Translations under genes and position numbers: made by a program | Part shown: positions 16,001 through 24,258 of the stretch, one piece after another | Position numbering within the stretch: position 1 is the first letter of the stretch | Layout: each line of letters begins with the position of its first letter | Assembly (NCBI GenBank): GCA_002353485.1 | Contig: DEJS01000019.1 | Span: 1 to 64,000, forward strand | DNA: 64,000 bases | Reading direction: 5' to 3' | From: Prevotella sp. UBA2742 | GTDB taxonomy: Bacteria > Bacteroidota > Bacteroidia > Bacteroidales > Bacteroidaceae | The notes under the pieces: model-generated | Database searches by the model: none | The model's input: only the letters and a program-made list of their open reading frames with translations | What the model was told of the DNA's origin: nothing

Positions 16001-17434
16001 TTACTTCAGGTTCATAATCTCCTGAGCGGCCTTGTACTCGGGGTCGATAGTCAGGATTTGCTCAGCGTAGGTCTTTGCACCAGAGATGTTCTTGTCAAGG
16101 TAAGAAGAGAACATGAGATAGTGCAGACTGTATTTCAGCATGGTGTTCTCGCTCTTTGAGCGGTCGGTCTTGCCAGAGAGCAACTCTACTACCTGCTGGT
16201 AGTCGGCCTTTGCCAAACGGCCAGCCATCTCCTTGTCGGTCTTGTTGATAATCTCGGCCCGTTTGTAAGCAGCGTATGCCTTCTGTACGGGGAACTTCTC
16301 ACCGATGGTAGCGTAGACGTCGGCAGCCTTTTTATAGAGACCATTCTTGCTGGCATCATCTTTAGCCTCAGAGGCAAATGAGGTGTAGATGTCGGCCAGT
16401 GTCTCGTAATCGTCAACCTTAACCTCAGGCTTGCAAGCGAGGAACTCCTGATAGTATTTGATTGCATTCTCAAGGTCGCCGTCCTTCTTGTGCGACGTAG
16501 AGAGCGTCTTTAGGATATCCCAACGCTTAATCATAGAAGAGTCGCTTACCAGCTCTAATGCCTTATGGTAAGATGCCTTTGCGTTTGCTTTATCCTCGAG
16601 CGCCTCATGGATGAGGGCTGCATAGTAATGGTCGTACTCTGAGTAGGTAACACTGTCCTTGTGAATCTCATTGAAGTACTTATGCAGATACTTCTTGGCA
16701 TCGTCATAGCGTTTCAGTTCATAGTTGCTGAACATTGCCAGACGGGTGAAGGTAGGATTATTGGGACGATCCTTCAGACCTTCTTCACAGGCAGCAAGAG
16801 CGTCCTCGAAGTGACCTCCGAAGTAGCTGGCGCGTGCAAACTCATTCAGGTAGCTCTTGTCCAACTGGCTGACGGGAACCTTCTTGAACTCGGTATATGC
16901 CGACTTACGATCGCCTGCAATCATGAAGATATGTCCCTTGATGGCATCAACGCTAACATCGGGGCGGTTGGCCTTAAGCTCGTCAAGTTTTGCCGCTGCT
17001 CCACGAGGGTCAATCTTGCGGTATACAAGTGCGTACTTATAGTAAGCCTCTACGAGCTTGGGGTCGGCGTAGATAGCTTGTTCGTATTGCTGTGCAGCAG
17101 ATCCGCCGTCGTCTGAGAGCGCTTCGATGTCGCCTAACAGGATGTAGGCAGGAGCGCACTTATTCTTGCTTGCAGTCAGAGCGAATTCTGCATACTTCTT
17201 GGCGTTGGCAGTGTCCTTAACTTCGAAGAAAGCGCGTGCGAAACCTATCAGGTTCTCAGCATTCTTGCGGTTCTCTTTGTAGTAGGGTTTCATCTGCTTG
17301 TCCAAATCGGCAGGTTTGTTACTAATAATTCTCTTTACGGCATCAATGTCGGCCTTGCTGCCGTCCTGTGCCATCACTGACGTGCTGAAGCTAAAGGTCA
17401 GCACTCCCATCATAAGATATTTAATCGCTTTCAT
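16001..17434 (-). CDS. TPR repeat protein of the tonB operon
   Basis: A 477-residue secreted protein with a signal peptide (1-22, ending SVMAQ). It contains roughly eight to ten tetratricopeptide repeats, for example 'AAQQYEQAIYADPKLVEAYY', 'ALAACEEGLKDRPNNPTFTR' and 'AIKYYQEFLACKPEVKVDDY'. It lies in the conserved Bacteroidota order exbB-exbD-exbD-tonB-pstS-like-TPR and may scaffold the energy-transducing complex at the periplasmic side; direct evidence is lacking. Confidence 0.85.
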   Translation of the reverse strand: MKAIKYLMMGVLTFSFSTSVMAQDGSKADIDAVKRIISNKPADLDKQMKPYYKENRKNAENLIGFARAFFEVKDTANAKKYAEFALTASKNKCAPAYILLGDIEALSDDGGSAAQQYEQAIYADPKLVEAYYKYALVYRKIDPRGAAAKLDELKANRPDVSVDAIKGHIFMIAGDRKSAYTEFKKVPVSQLDKSYLNEFARASYFGGHFEDALAACEEGLKDRPNNPTFTRLAMFSNYELKRYDDAKKYLHKYFNEIHKDSVTYSEYDHYYAALIHEALEDKANAKASYHKALELVSDSSMIKRWDILKTLSTSHKKDGDLENAIKYYQEFLACKPEVKVDDYETLADIYTSFASEAKDDASKNGLYKKAADVYATIGEKFPVQKAYAAYKRAEIINKTDKEMAGRLAKADYQQVVELLSGKTDRSKSENTMLKYSLHYLMFSSYLDKNISGAKTYAEQILTIDPEYKAAQEIMNLK

Positions 17435-17506
17435 AATCTTAAAATGTATTGTTGATATTGTTTGTTACTTATTCTCTTTTCTTTGACGTAATATTACTCT
17501 GAATGT

Positions 17507-18463
17507 TTATTCCCTATTAACTATAATTTCGCGCACATTCATGTTGGCTGTGCGGGGCAATAGTCCTGCACGTAGTATGACTTTCTGTCCTCTTGGTAGT
17601 TGACAGAAGTGAGCGAAGGCTGTAGGTATGCCGTTGGGCCGTGGGTCGTTCAACAAAGCATAGATGGTGCGTATGAGTGGGTAGTTCCCGTTATATAGGT
17701 AGTACTGATAGGGCTTCCAGCTGTTGACGCGTGTGGCCGAGTCAAGGCGGCTGACGCCCATCACTGTTATATTCTTCTTGAAGGTGACGTTGGTGGTGTC
17801 GCGTTTGTCATTCAGCCAATTAGACCCAATGATGCCCAGCGCATTCTTATGACGTTCTACGTAGTCGATTACGGCAGCACTTGTCTTGACGGCTCCAATG
17901 TTGGGATTGGTGAATTCCTTGCCTCCAAGTATGGAGTCTACACACCAGCGTACGGTGCTCGACAGGGGGTTGTCAAATACAACGTCGATGTTGCCCAGTT
18001 TAGACTGGGGATAGATGTCGCTCCATTTGATGACCTCGCCCTTGAGTATGCGTGCAAAATCTTTGACGGTAATACAGCTGTCAGGGTTTCCATTGTTAAC
18101 AATGATGGCCAATCCGTCGTAGGCAATAGGTATTGCCCTGGGTAGGTATTTTTGCGACTGTAAGCTTTTTAGCTCTTTTGCAGTGAACTGTCGTGTAGTG
18201 AATGCGAGCCACGTCTCAAGTTTCATTAGGCGTTTGACGGCATCCTGTTCGTTGATGTATTCCACATCAATGGTGTCCAGTCGCTGACTGTTGAAATAGA
18301 AAAGTTCCTCGTCGAGGATGGGGTAGAAACTCTCATCTGCCACAAATGCTGCAGCAGCTTTCTGATAAGCCTCTTCCAATTCAGGTTTAGGCTTGCTCCC
18401 ACATGAGAGGAGCAAGCCTAAACTAAGTGTTAATCCAACGATAATGGATGTGTTTCTGTTCAT
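17507..18463 (-). CDS. PstS-like substrate-binding lipoprotein
   Basis: A 318-residue periplasmic-binding-protein-like lipoprotein; the signal ends LGLLLSCGSKP, so Cys21 is the lipidated residue. The fold is that of phosphate-binding PstS ('AYDGLAIIVNNGNPDSCITV', 'WSDIYPQ', 'DNPLSSTVRWCVDSI', 'GIIGSNWL'). No pstCAB genes are nearby: the gene lies between tonB (10 bp away) and the TPR genes, so its role is more likely tied to TonB-dependent import than to a classical ABC importer. The ligand is uncertain, phosphate being the family's usual one. Confidence 0.85.
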   Translation of the reverse strand: MNRNTSIIVGLTLSLGLLLSCGSKPKPELEEAYQKAAAAFVADESFYPILDEELFYFNSQRLDTIDVEYINEQDAVKRLMKLETWLAFTTRQFTAKELKSLQSQKYLPRAIPIAYDGLAIIVNNGNPDSCITVKDFARILKGEVIKWSDIYPQSKLGNIDVVFDNPLSSTVRWCVDSILGGKEFTNPNIGAVKTSAAVIDYVERHKNALGIIGSNWLNDKRDTTNVTFKKNITVMGVSRLDSATRVNSWKPYQYYLYNGNYPLIRTIYALLNDPRPNGIPTAFAHFCQLPRGQKVILRAGLLPRTANMNVREIIVNRE

Positions 18464-18473
18464 TTCTTGTCAA

Positions 18474-19304
18474 TTACTGCAGACGGAAGGTTACGGGCAC
18501 GGTGTACTTCACACGGACGGCAGAACCGTTCTGCTTACCGGGAATCCACTTAGGCATGCTCTTCACCACACGCTGGGCTTCCTTGTCGAGTGAGGGGTCA
18601 ACGCTCTTCACGACGCGTACGTCAGTGATAGAACCGTCCTTCTCGACCACGAAGGTTACGATGACACGACCCTGTACACCATTTTCCTCAGCTACTACTG
18701 GGTACTTGATGTTGCTAGCCAGATACTGCATCAGAGCACTGGGACCTCCGGGGAATGAAGGCATCTGTTCAACAACGTCGAACACCTTCGTCTCCTCTTC
18801 CTTCACGGGCTCGGGTTCAGCAATCTTCTCTTCGACGTGCTTCACCTCTGCAGTCTCGTCGTTACCTTCTACGGTGAAGGCACCGATGGCGGTGTTGGTC
18901 TCCTGGAGTTCGTCCTGCGACTTCATCTCCTGGTCATCCTTCACTTCATTGTCTTTCTTGATTTCAGGAACGGTGAAGGCTACAGAGCTTTTCACACGCT
19001 CAACCTCAATCTTCTCAACTTCAGGCTCATCTTTCTTTTCTTCCTTCACCTCTTTTTTCTCAGCCAGATTCTGCAGCTCAACGTCGGTCTCGATAGCGGC
19101 ATTACGAGATGCCATATAGTTATCGAAAGAGACCTTGGCCACAACGATAGCGGCGATAGCGGCGAAGATGATGAACATGGTGACAATAGCCTTCAGGTTA
19201 CGTCTACCCGTGTCCTTGCGCAATTGATAAGCTCCGAATGCTTGGTTTTTACCTTCGAATACAAGGTCGACCCAGCCATTGTCTATAAGATCTATTTTTG
19301 CCAT
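18474..19304 (-). CDS. tonB: TonB energy-transducing protein
   Basis: A 276-residue inner-membrane protein that carries proton-motive energy to outer-membrane TonB-dependent transporters. The N-terminal cytoplasmic segment is 37 residues with the Bacteroidota 'VFEGKNQAFGAYQLRK' motif, followed by a membrane helix (about 38-58), an acidic/Lys-rich periplasmic linker (about 75-190) in place of the usual Pro-rich one, and the C-terminal TonB domain ('GVQGRVIVTFVVEKDGSI', 'MPKWIPGKQNGSAVRVKY'). It follows two exbD genes and exbB. Confidence 0.93.
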   Translation of the reverse strand: MAKIDLIDNGWVDLVFEGKNQAFGAYQLRKDTGRRNLKAIVTMFIIFAAIAAIVVAKVSFDNYMASRNAAIETDVELQNLAEKKEVKEEKKDEPEVEKIEVERVKSSVAFTVPEIKKDNEVKDDQEMKSQDELQETNTAIGAFTVEGNDETAEVKHVEEKIAEPEPVKEEETKVFDVVEQMPSFPGGPSALMQYLASNIKYPVVAEENGVQGRVIVTFVVEKDGSITDVRVVKSVDPSLDKEAQRVVKSMPKWIPGKQNGSAVRVKYTVPVTFRLQ

Positions 19305-19329
19305 AGTCTGTTTCCACTTTAGAGGTTAA

Positions 19330-19995
19330 TCATTTGACACCGGCTTTCTCAATGAGGGCTTTGTCGTCCTCACTCAGTTTGTCGATATTGTCAATGACGT
19401 ACTTATCAATATTGCTAATGAGCATCTCGTCAAGAGCGGCCACCATGTTGGCGTAAGTTGCCGTGTTCAACGGGCGGATGATGACAGTCAGTGCGGGAAC
19501 CTTTTCGCCCGAGGGTAACTCACCCCTCTTCAGCTTCTTCAGTTGTTCCTGATACTGCTCATCAGTCATCTTTGAGTTGTAGGCATTCTTTTTAGCGTCT
19601 AACTCCTTCTTGGCCAGTTTAATCTTGGCTACGGGGTTGATGCCTTCCTCTGTGGTGTGCTCGTTGAGAACCTTCTCAATACCGTCCTTTCCATAGGAGG
19701 TGGGCTTCACACACGACGGGTCGTCGTAGTTGGGAAGTCCGGCAATGTACCATACCTTGTCGTTAGACCCGAGGTAGAGGGTAATGGTATGAGAAGCCTT
19801 CGTTACCTGCTTCTGCTCTTCGTTCAACTGCTTTGTGTCTTCGTTTGACGGCATGGTCAACTGCATAGCCTGCGGCTTGGCCAGCGTAGTACACAGCATG
19901 AAGAACGTGATCAGCAGCATCATCATGTCTACCATTGGCGTGAAGTTCACGCGGGTATCCATCTTCTTTTGCTTGGATAGATTCTTTTTTGCCAT
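19330..19995 (-). CDS. exbD: ExbD/TolR family protein 2
   Basis: A 221-residue ExbD-type stator subunit. The single membrane helix follows 'RVNFTPMVDMMMLLITFFML', where the conserved Asp of the proton path is in the helix start. The periplasmic domain is longer than in E. coli ExbD (141 residues). It is separated from the first exbD by 6 bp and from tonB by 25 bp. Two non-identical ExbD proteins probably form a heterodimer. Confidence 0.92.
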   Translation of the reverse strand: MAKKNLSKQKKMDTRVNFTPMVDMMMLLITFFMLCTTLAKPQAMQLTMPSNEDTKQLNEEQKQVTKASHTITLYLGSNDKVWYIAGLPNYDDPSCVKPTSYGKDGIEKVLNEHTTEEGINPVAKIKLAKKELDAKKNAYNSKMTDEQYQEQLKKLKRGELPSGEKVPALTVIIRPLNTATYANMVAALDEMLISNIDKYVIDNIDKLSEDDKALIEKAGVK

Positions 19996-20001
19996 ATACT
20001 A

Positions 20002-20619
20002 CTAGTCGTTTAAGCGTTTAACATCGAGATTCGTAATCAGCTGGAAACGGTTCTCGTTCATATCCTGCAGCTCTGACATCAGCTTTTTGATTGAAGCATA
20101 GGGAGTCTTCGAGTCGCACTTGATGGCGAGCTTGATGTCGGGGTTTGCACTACGTGCAGCGGAGACCCACTGCTGGAACTCGCTCTTGCCTCCATTGATA
20201 CTATCCAATGGAATGCCGAGCTTCTGGATGGCCTCGCCCATCTTCTCGGGCTCCAGGTTCAGATAACCAGCCAACATGTTCATAGGTGCACCAGCCATAG
20301 CATCCTCACGGAAGTGCTTGATCTGGGTAGCGTTCAGAGATACACCGTTCTTGTCGGTCATCTCGTCCAGCATGGCCTGCATGTTGTTCTTGTTCTCTGT
20401 ACCCAGGAAGACGCGTCCTTCTGGTGTTACCAGAATGTTGAGCACGTCCTGCTCGGGAATCTTGACCTCAGACACGGAGTTCGGCGCGTTGACTTGTACT
20501 GGTTCTGGCGTCAGGAATGTTGATGTCAACATGAAGAAGCACAGAAGCAGCGTCATCACGTCCGACATGGGTGTCATGTCAATCCAGATGTCCTTTTTCT
20601 GTATTTTAACTTTAGCCAT
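20002..20619 (-). CDS. exbD: ExbD/TolR family protein 1
   Basis: A 205-residue ExbD-type protein. The membrane helix with the conserved Asp is in 'IDMTPMSDVMTLLLCFFML'; the periplasmic domain follows. It lies 40 bp after exbB and 6 bp before the second exbD. It provides, with ExbB, the proton channel that drives TonB. Confidence 0.92.
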   Translation of the reverse strand: MAKVKIQKKDIWIDMTPMSDVMTLLLCFFMLTSTFLTPEPVQVNAPNSVSEVKIPEQDVLNILVTPEGRVFLGTENKNNMQAMLDEMTDKNGVSLNATQIKHFREDAMAGAPMNMLAGYLNLEPEKMGEAIQKLGIPLDSINGGKSEFQQWVSAARSANPDIKLAIKCDSKTPYASIKKLMSELQDMNENRFQLITNLDVKRLND

Positions 20620-20659
20620 TCTAAAACGGTTTTTAAGGTTTTAAAGGAATGGACTAAAA

Positions 20660-21487
20660 TTAAGCCTCGTTGTGGTTGGAATCGTAAGTTGCTGCGATTG
20701 TGAAACCAATCTCGTCGAGAGCGTAGGTCAGCTTGTCGATCTTGTTAGAGAAGAAGTTGTAGACAACGGTAGCAACCCAAGAGGTCAAAATGCCCGATGC
20801 AGTGTTCACAAGAGCCTCAGAAATACCGGCAGACAGAGCCATAGAGTCAGCACCACCACCAGCAGACAGAGCCTGGAACGATCCAATCATACCGAGCACA
20901 GTACCGAACAGAGCGGTCAGGGTACCCAGAGATACGATGGTAGCAACCATAGGCATGTTCATCTGCAGGGTAGGCATCTCCAGCTGGGTAGCCTCCTCGT
21001 GAGCCTGCTGAATCTTAGCAATTTTAGCAGCCTTCTTCAGGTGGTCGTCAGTCTCAACAGACTGGTACATGTTAATAGAAGCCATAACGACGTTGCCAAC
21101 CGAACCCTGCATTTTGTTGCACAGCTCCTTAGCCTTGGTGAAGTCCTGAGCCTTGATGGCAGCCTTTACTTCAGCGGTGAATTTGGCCAGATTCATCTTA
21201 CCAGAAGCGGTCTTGATAGCGAAGAAACGCTCGATACCGAGACAGATAACGGTGAAGAGCAGGGTGAGGATAAGACCTACCACGAAACCTCCCTTATACA
21301 CAGTACCAAGCAGGTTAGCGGGGTGTCCAGTACGGTCGCCACCAACGAAGTTGTCGGGGTTACCCATTACGAAATACCATACGCTGTAACCAGCAATAGC
21401 GCAAATAACGAGGATAATCCATGCGTCCTTAACACCCTGGAAGCCCGATTTCTTAGCTGGGGCTGCAGCCTTTGTTGTTGTTGCCAT
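20660..21487 (-). CDS. exbB: ExbB/MotA/TolQ family proton channel protein
   Basis: A 275-residue inner-membrane protein, first gene of the operon. Membrane segments are at about 24-41, 67-86, 180-205 and 225-250; the last two form the conserved MotA/TolQ/ExbB domain ('GTLTALFGTVLGMIGSFQAL', 'ISEALVNTASGILTSW'). There is one more N-terminal helix than in E. coli ExbB. A TATCTTTG box on the minus strand (21550-21557) is the probable promoter for the seven-gene operon, which ends at 15394. Confidence 0.93.
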   Translation of the reverse strand: MATTTKAAAPAKKSGFQGVKDAWIILVICAIAGYSVWYFVMGNPDNFVGGDRTGHPANLLGTVYKGGFVVGLILTLLFTVICLGIERFFAIKTASGKMNLAKFTAEVKAAIKAQDFTKAKELCNKMQGSVGNVVMASINMYQSVETDDHLKKAAKIAKIQQAHEEATQLEMPTLQMNMPMVATIVSLGTLTALFGTVLGMIGSFQALSAGGGADSMALSAGISEALVNTASGILTSWVATVVYNFFSNKIDKLTYALDEIGFTIAATYDSNHNEA

Positions 21488-21684
21488 AAATGTAATTTTT
21501 AATGTTTTAGTTATTAAATGAATAAATGTATTATTTCGCTTACGTTCCGCAAAGATAAGAAATTCAAGCGGACTAAAAGCCTATTTAAGAACTTTTAACT
21601 TGATATTTCTCAATTTTTCAATGAACAGGCGTTCCGTTTCTCGTATTTTCTCTTCAACGAGTCAGTAAGCCGTGCCTGCTGTGT

Positions 21685-22881
21685 CTACTTCAGTACGCTC
21701 AGCACCTCCTTGATGCGTCGCATGGCCTCCACGATGTTCTCGTCGCTGGTGGCATAGCTCATGCGGAAGCAGTCAGGGTCGCCGAAGGCATCGCCACCAA
21801 CGGTAGCCACATGGCCTTTCTCCAGCAGGTACATGGCCAAGTCGGTCGAGTTGTTGACAGGAGTGCCGTCGGGCGTCTTCTTTCCATAGAAACTGGAGCA
21901 TTTGGGGAAGAGGTAGAATGCGCCTTCTGGCACGTTGACTTCCAGTCCTGGTATGTCTTTGGCCAGTTTGACGATGAGGTCGCGACGGCGTTCGAAGGCC
22001 TTGCGCATCTCCTCTACGCACTCCTGACTCTGGGTATATGCGAACTCGGCGGCTTTCTGGCTTACCGAGCACGGACCGCTGGTGTACTGTCCCTGCAGTT
22101 TGTTACAACCCTTGACTATCCACTCAGGTGCGGCGATATATCCTATTCGCCAACCTGTCATAGCGTAGGCTTTCGATACTCCGTTGACGATGATGGAACG
22201 TTCCTTCATACCCTCGAACTGGGCTATCGACTCATGGCGTCCTACGTAGTTGATATGTTCGTATATTTCGTCGGCCAGCACGAAAAGGTCGTCGTGGCGC
22301 TTGATAACGTTGGCCAGTGCCTCCAGCTCCTCCTTGTTGTAGACGCTGCCCGTGGGGTTGCTGGGCGAGCAGAGTATGATGAGGCGTGTCTTTGGAGTAA
22401 TGGCTTCTTCCAGCTGCTGGGCAGTCATCTTGAAGTTCTGGTCGAAGCCAGCCTCCACGATGACGGGTTGTCCGCCAGCCAGCAGTACCATCTGCGGGTA
22501 ACTTACCCAGTATGGTGCCGGTATGATGACCTCGTCGCCAGGGTTCACCAGCGCCATCACCGTGTTGCATACACTTTGCTTGGCGCCGTTCGAGACGAGT
22601 ATCTCTGACGGCTGGTAGTGCAGATGGTTCTCGCGTTCCAGCTTGCGGGCTATGGCCTGTCTGAGGTCGGGATATCCGGGTACGGGCGAGTAGCGTGAGT
22701 AGTTCTCGTCAATGGCAAGCTTGGCAGCCTGCTTTATATGGTCGGGGGTATTGAAGTCGGGCTCTCCGACGCTCATGTTGATGACGTCGATGCCCTGTGC
22801 CTTCATCTCAGAACTCTTCTGTGACATTGCCAGTGTGGCCGACGGGGCCAAACGTTGCAAACGGTCAGATAATTGTGCCAT
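21685..22881 (-). CDS. aspC: Aspartate aminotransferase (class I PLP enzyme)
   Basis: A 398-residue pyridoxal-phosphate aminotransferase, most like aspartate aminotransferase subgroup Ib. The start is set at 22881 (MAQLSDRL); the frame is open 14 codons upstream but that includes the promoter box (TACTTTTG, minus strand, 22911-22918). Seen motifs: 'VSNGAKQSV', 'SPSNPTGSVYN', 'ADEIYEHI', the PLP lysine in 'VSKAYAMTGWRIGY', and 'FRMSYATS' with the substrate Arg. Exact substrate range (Asp, prephenate) cannot be told from sequence. Confidence 0.9.
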   Translation of the reverse strand: MAQLSDRLQRLAPSATLAMSQKSSEMKAQGIDVINMSVGEPDFNTPDHIKQAAKLAIDENYSRYSPVPGYPDLRQAIARKLERENHLHYQPSEILVSNGAKQSVCNTVMALVNPGDEVIIPAPYWVSYPQMVLLAGGQPVIVEAGFDQNFKMTAQQLEEAITPKTRLIILCSPSNPTGSVYNKEELEALANVIKRHDDLFVLADEIYEHINYVGRHESIAQFEGMKERSIIVNGVSKAYAMTGWRIGYIAAPEWIVKGCNKLQGQYTSGPCSVSQKAAEFAYTQSQECVEEMRKAFERRRDLIVKLAKDIPGLEVNVPEGAFYLFPKCSSFYGKKTPDGTPVNNSTDLAMYLLEKGHVATVGGDAFGDPDCFRMSYATSDENIVEAMRRIKEVLSVLK

Positions 22882-22985
22882 AGTTTTACTATTTGTTATG
22901 TTTTGGGCTACAAAAGTACGCATTTTATTCCGTTTTAAAGAATGTTCGCGTCTTTTTTTAATTTAAATTCTAATTTCTTGTATCT

Positions 22986-24197
22986 TTACTTCAGGTGCAG
23001 CCAGTGTCCCATGCGCTCCTTTTTGGTTTGCAGATAGCGTAGGTTATACTCGTTGGGCGTAGTCTCTATGGGCACGTTTTCGACTATTTCCAGTCCGTAT
23101 GCCTCCAGGCCTACGCGCTTTACGGGGTTGTTGGTCATCAGCCGCATCTTCTCCACGCCCAGCTGCCGCAGTATCTGTGCGCCGCATCCGTAGTCGCGTT
23201 CGTCAGGCTTGAAGCCCAGGTGTAGGTTGGCATCGACTGTGTCCAGGCCTTCTTCCTGCAGTTTGTATGCTGCTATCTTGTTCATCAGTCCTATGCCTCG
23301 TCCTTCCTGCTGCATGTAGACGATGACGCCTCGTCCTTCGCGCTCAATCATCTGCATCGACTTGTGCAGTTGTTCGCCGCAGTCGCAGCGCTTAGAACCC
23401 AGAATGTCGCCTGTCATACATGAACTATGTACGCGCACGAGGACCGGTTCGTCCTTTTTCCACTCGCCCTTGACGAGAGCCATGTGTTCCAGTCCGTTGG
23501 ACTTCTGCCTGAAGGCCGTCAGCCGGAAGTGTCCCCACTCGGTGGGCATGTCTACCTCTTCACCCTTCTCGACGATGCTTTCTTTCTGCAGCCGGTAGGC
23601 TATCATGTCCTTGATGGTGATAATCTTCAGGTCGTGCTCCCTTGCAAAGTCCATCAGCTGTGGCATGCGTGCCATGGTGCCGTCGTCGTTCATTATCTCG
23701 ATGAGTGCTCCTGCGGGGTACAGTCCTGATAGCTTACAGAGGTCGATGGCAGCCTCTGTGTGTCCTGAGCGTCGTAGTACGCCGTTGTCCTGTGCATACA
23801 GTGGGCTGATGTGTCCTGGCCGTCCGAATGTCTTTGGTGTCGATGCCGGGTCGCCCAGCGCCCGTATGGTGGCGGCGCGGTCGTGGGCCGATACTCCTGT
23901 CGAGCATCCTTCTATCTTGTCTACGGTGACGGTGAACGGTGTGCCCAGCAGCGAGGTGTTGTCCTGCACCTGGTGGGGCAGTTCCAGTTCCTTGGCACGG
24001 CTGATGGTGACGGGTGCGCATAGGACGCCGCGGGCGTTCTTCAGCATGAAGTTCACCATCTCGGGTGTTATCTTCTCGGCGGCGCATATCAGGTCGCCTT
24101 CGTTCTCGCGGTCTTCGTCGTCCACTACGATGACGAACTTGCCTTGGCGGAAGTCGGCCAGCGCCTCCTCAATCGTGTTCAGTTTCATCTTTTCCAT
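22986..24197 (-). CDS. ribBA: Bifunctional DHBP synthase / GTP cyclohydrolase II
   Basis: A 403-residue enzyme for the first steps of riboflavin synthesis. Residues ~5-205 are 3,4-dihydroxy-2-butanone-4-phosphate synthase ('VIVVDDEDRENEGDL', 'CSTGVSAHDRA', 'RRSGHTEAAIDL'). Residues ~207-400 are GTP cyclohydrolase II with the zinc site Cys-x10-Cys-x-Cys in 'CMTGDILGSKRCDCG' and 'GRGIGLMNKIAAY'. Translation may start at 24197 or at the second Met (24188). No FMN riboswitch is seen in the 60-bp gap upstream, so regulation is probably by another route. Confidence 0.96.
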   Translation of the reverse strand: MEKMKLNTIEEALADFRQGKFVIVVDDEDRENEGDLICAAEKITPEMVNFMLKNARGVLCAPVTISRAKELELPHQVQDNTSLLGTPFTVTVDKIEGCSTGVSAHDRAATIRALGDPASTPKTFGRPGHISPLYAQDNGVLRRSGHTEAAIDLCKLSGLYPAGALIEIMNDDGTMARMPQLMDFAREHDLKIITIKDMIAYRLQKESIVEKGEEVDMPTEWGHFRLTAFRQKSNGLEHMALVKGEWKKDEPVLVRVHSSCMTGDILGSKRCDCGEQLHKSMQMIEREGRGVIVYMQQEGRGIGLMNKIAAYKLQEEGLDTVDANLHLGFKPDERDYGCGAQILRQLGVEKMRLMTNNPVKRVGLEAYGLEIVENVPIETTPNEYNLRYLQTKKERMGHWLHLK

Positions 24198-24258
24198 ATA
24201 TATTATACTTCTATAGGTCTAATGTCTTTCGTTACACTTGCTTTGCTATGCTTCAGCT

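Noticed and set aside
24198..24258. FMN riboswitch upstream of ribBA
   Set aside because: The gap is only about 60 bp and lacks the conserved junction sequences, so no riboswitch can be supported.
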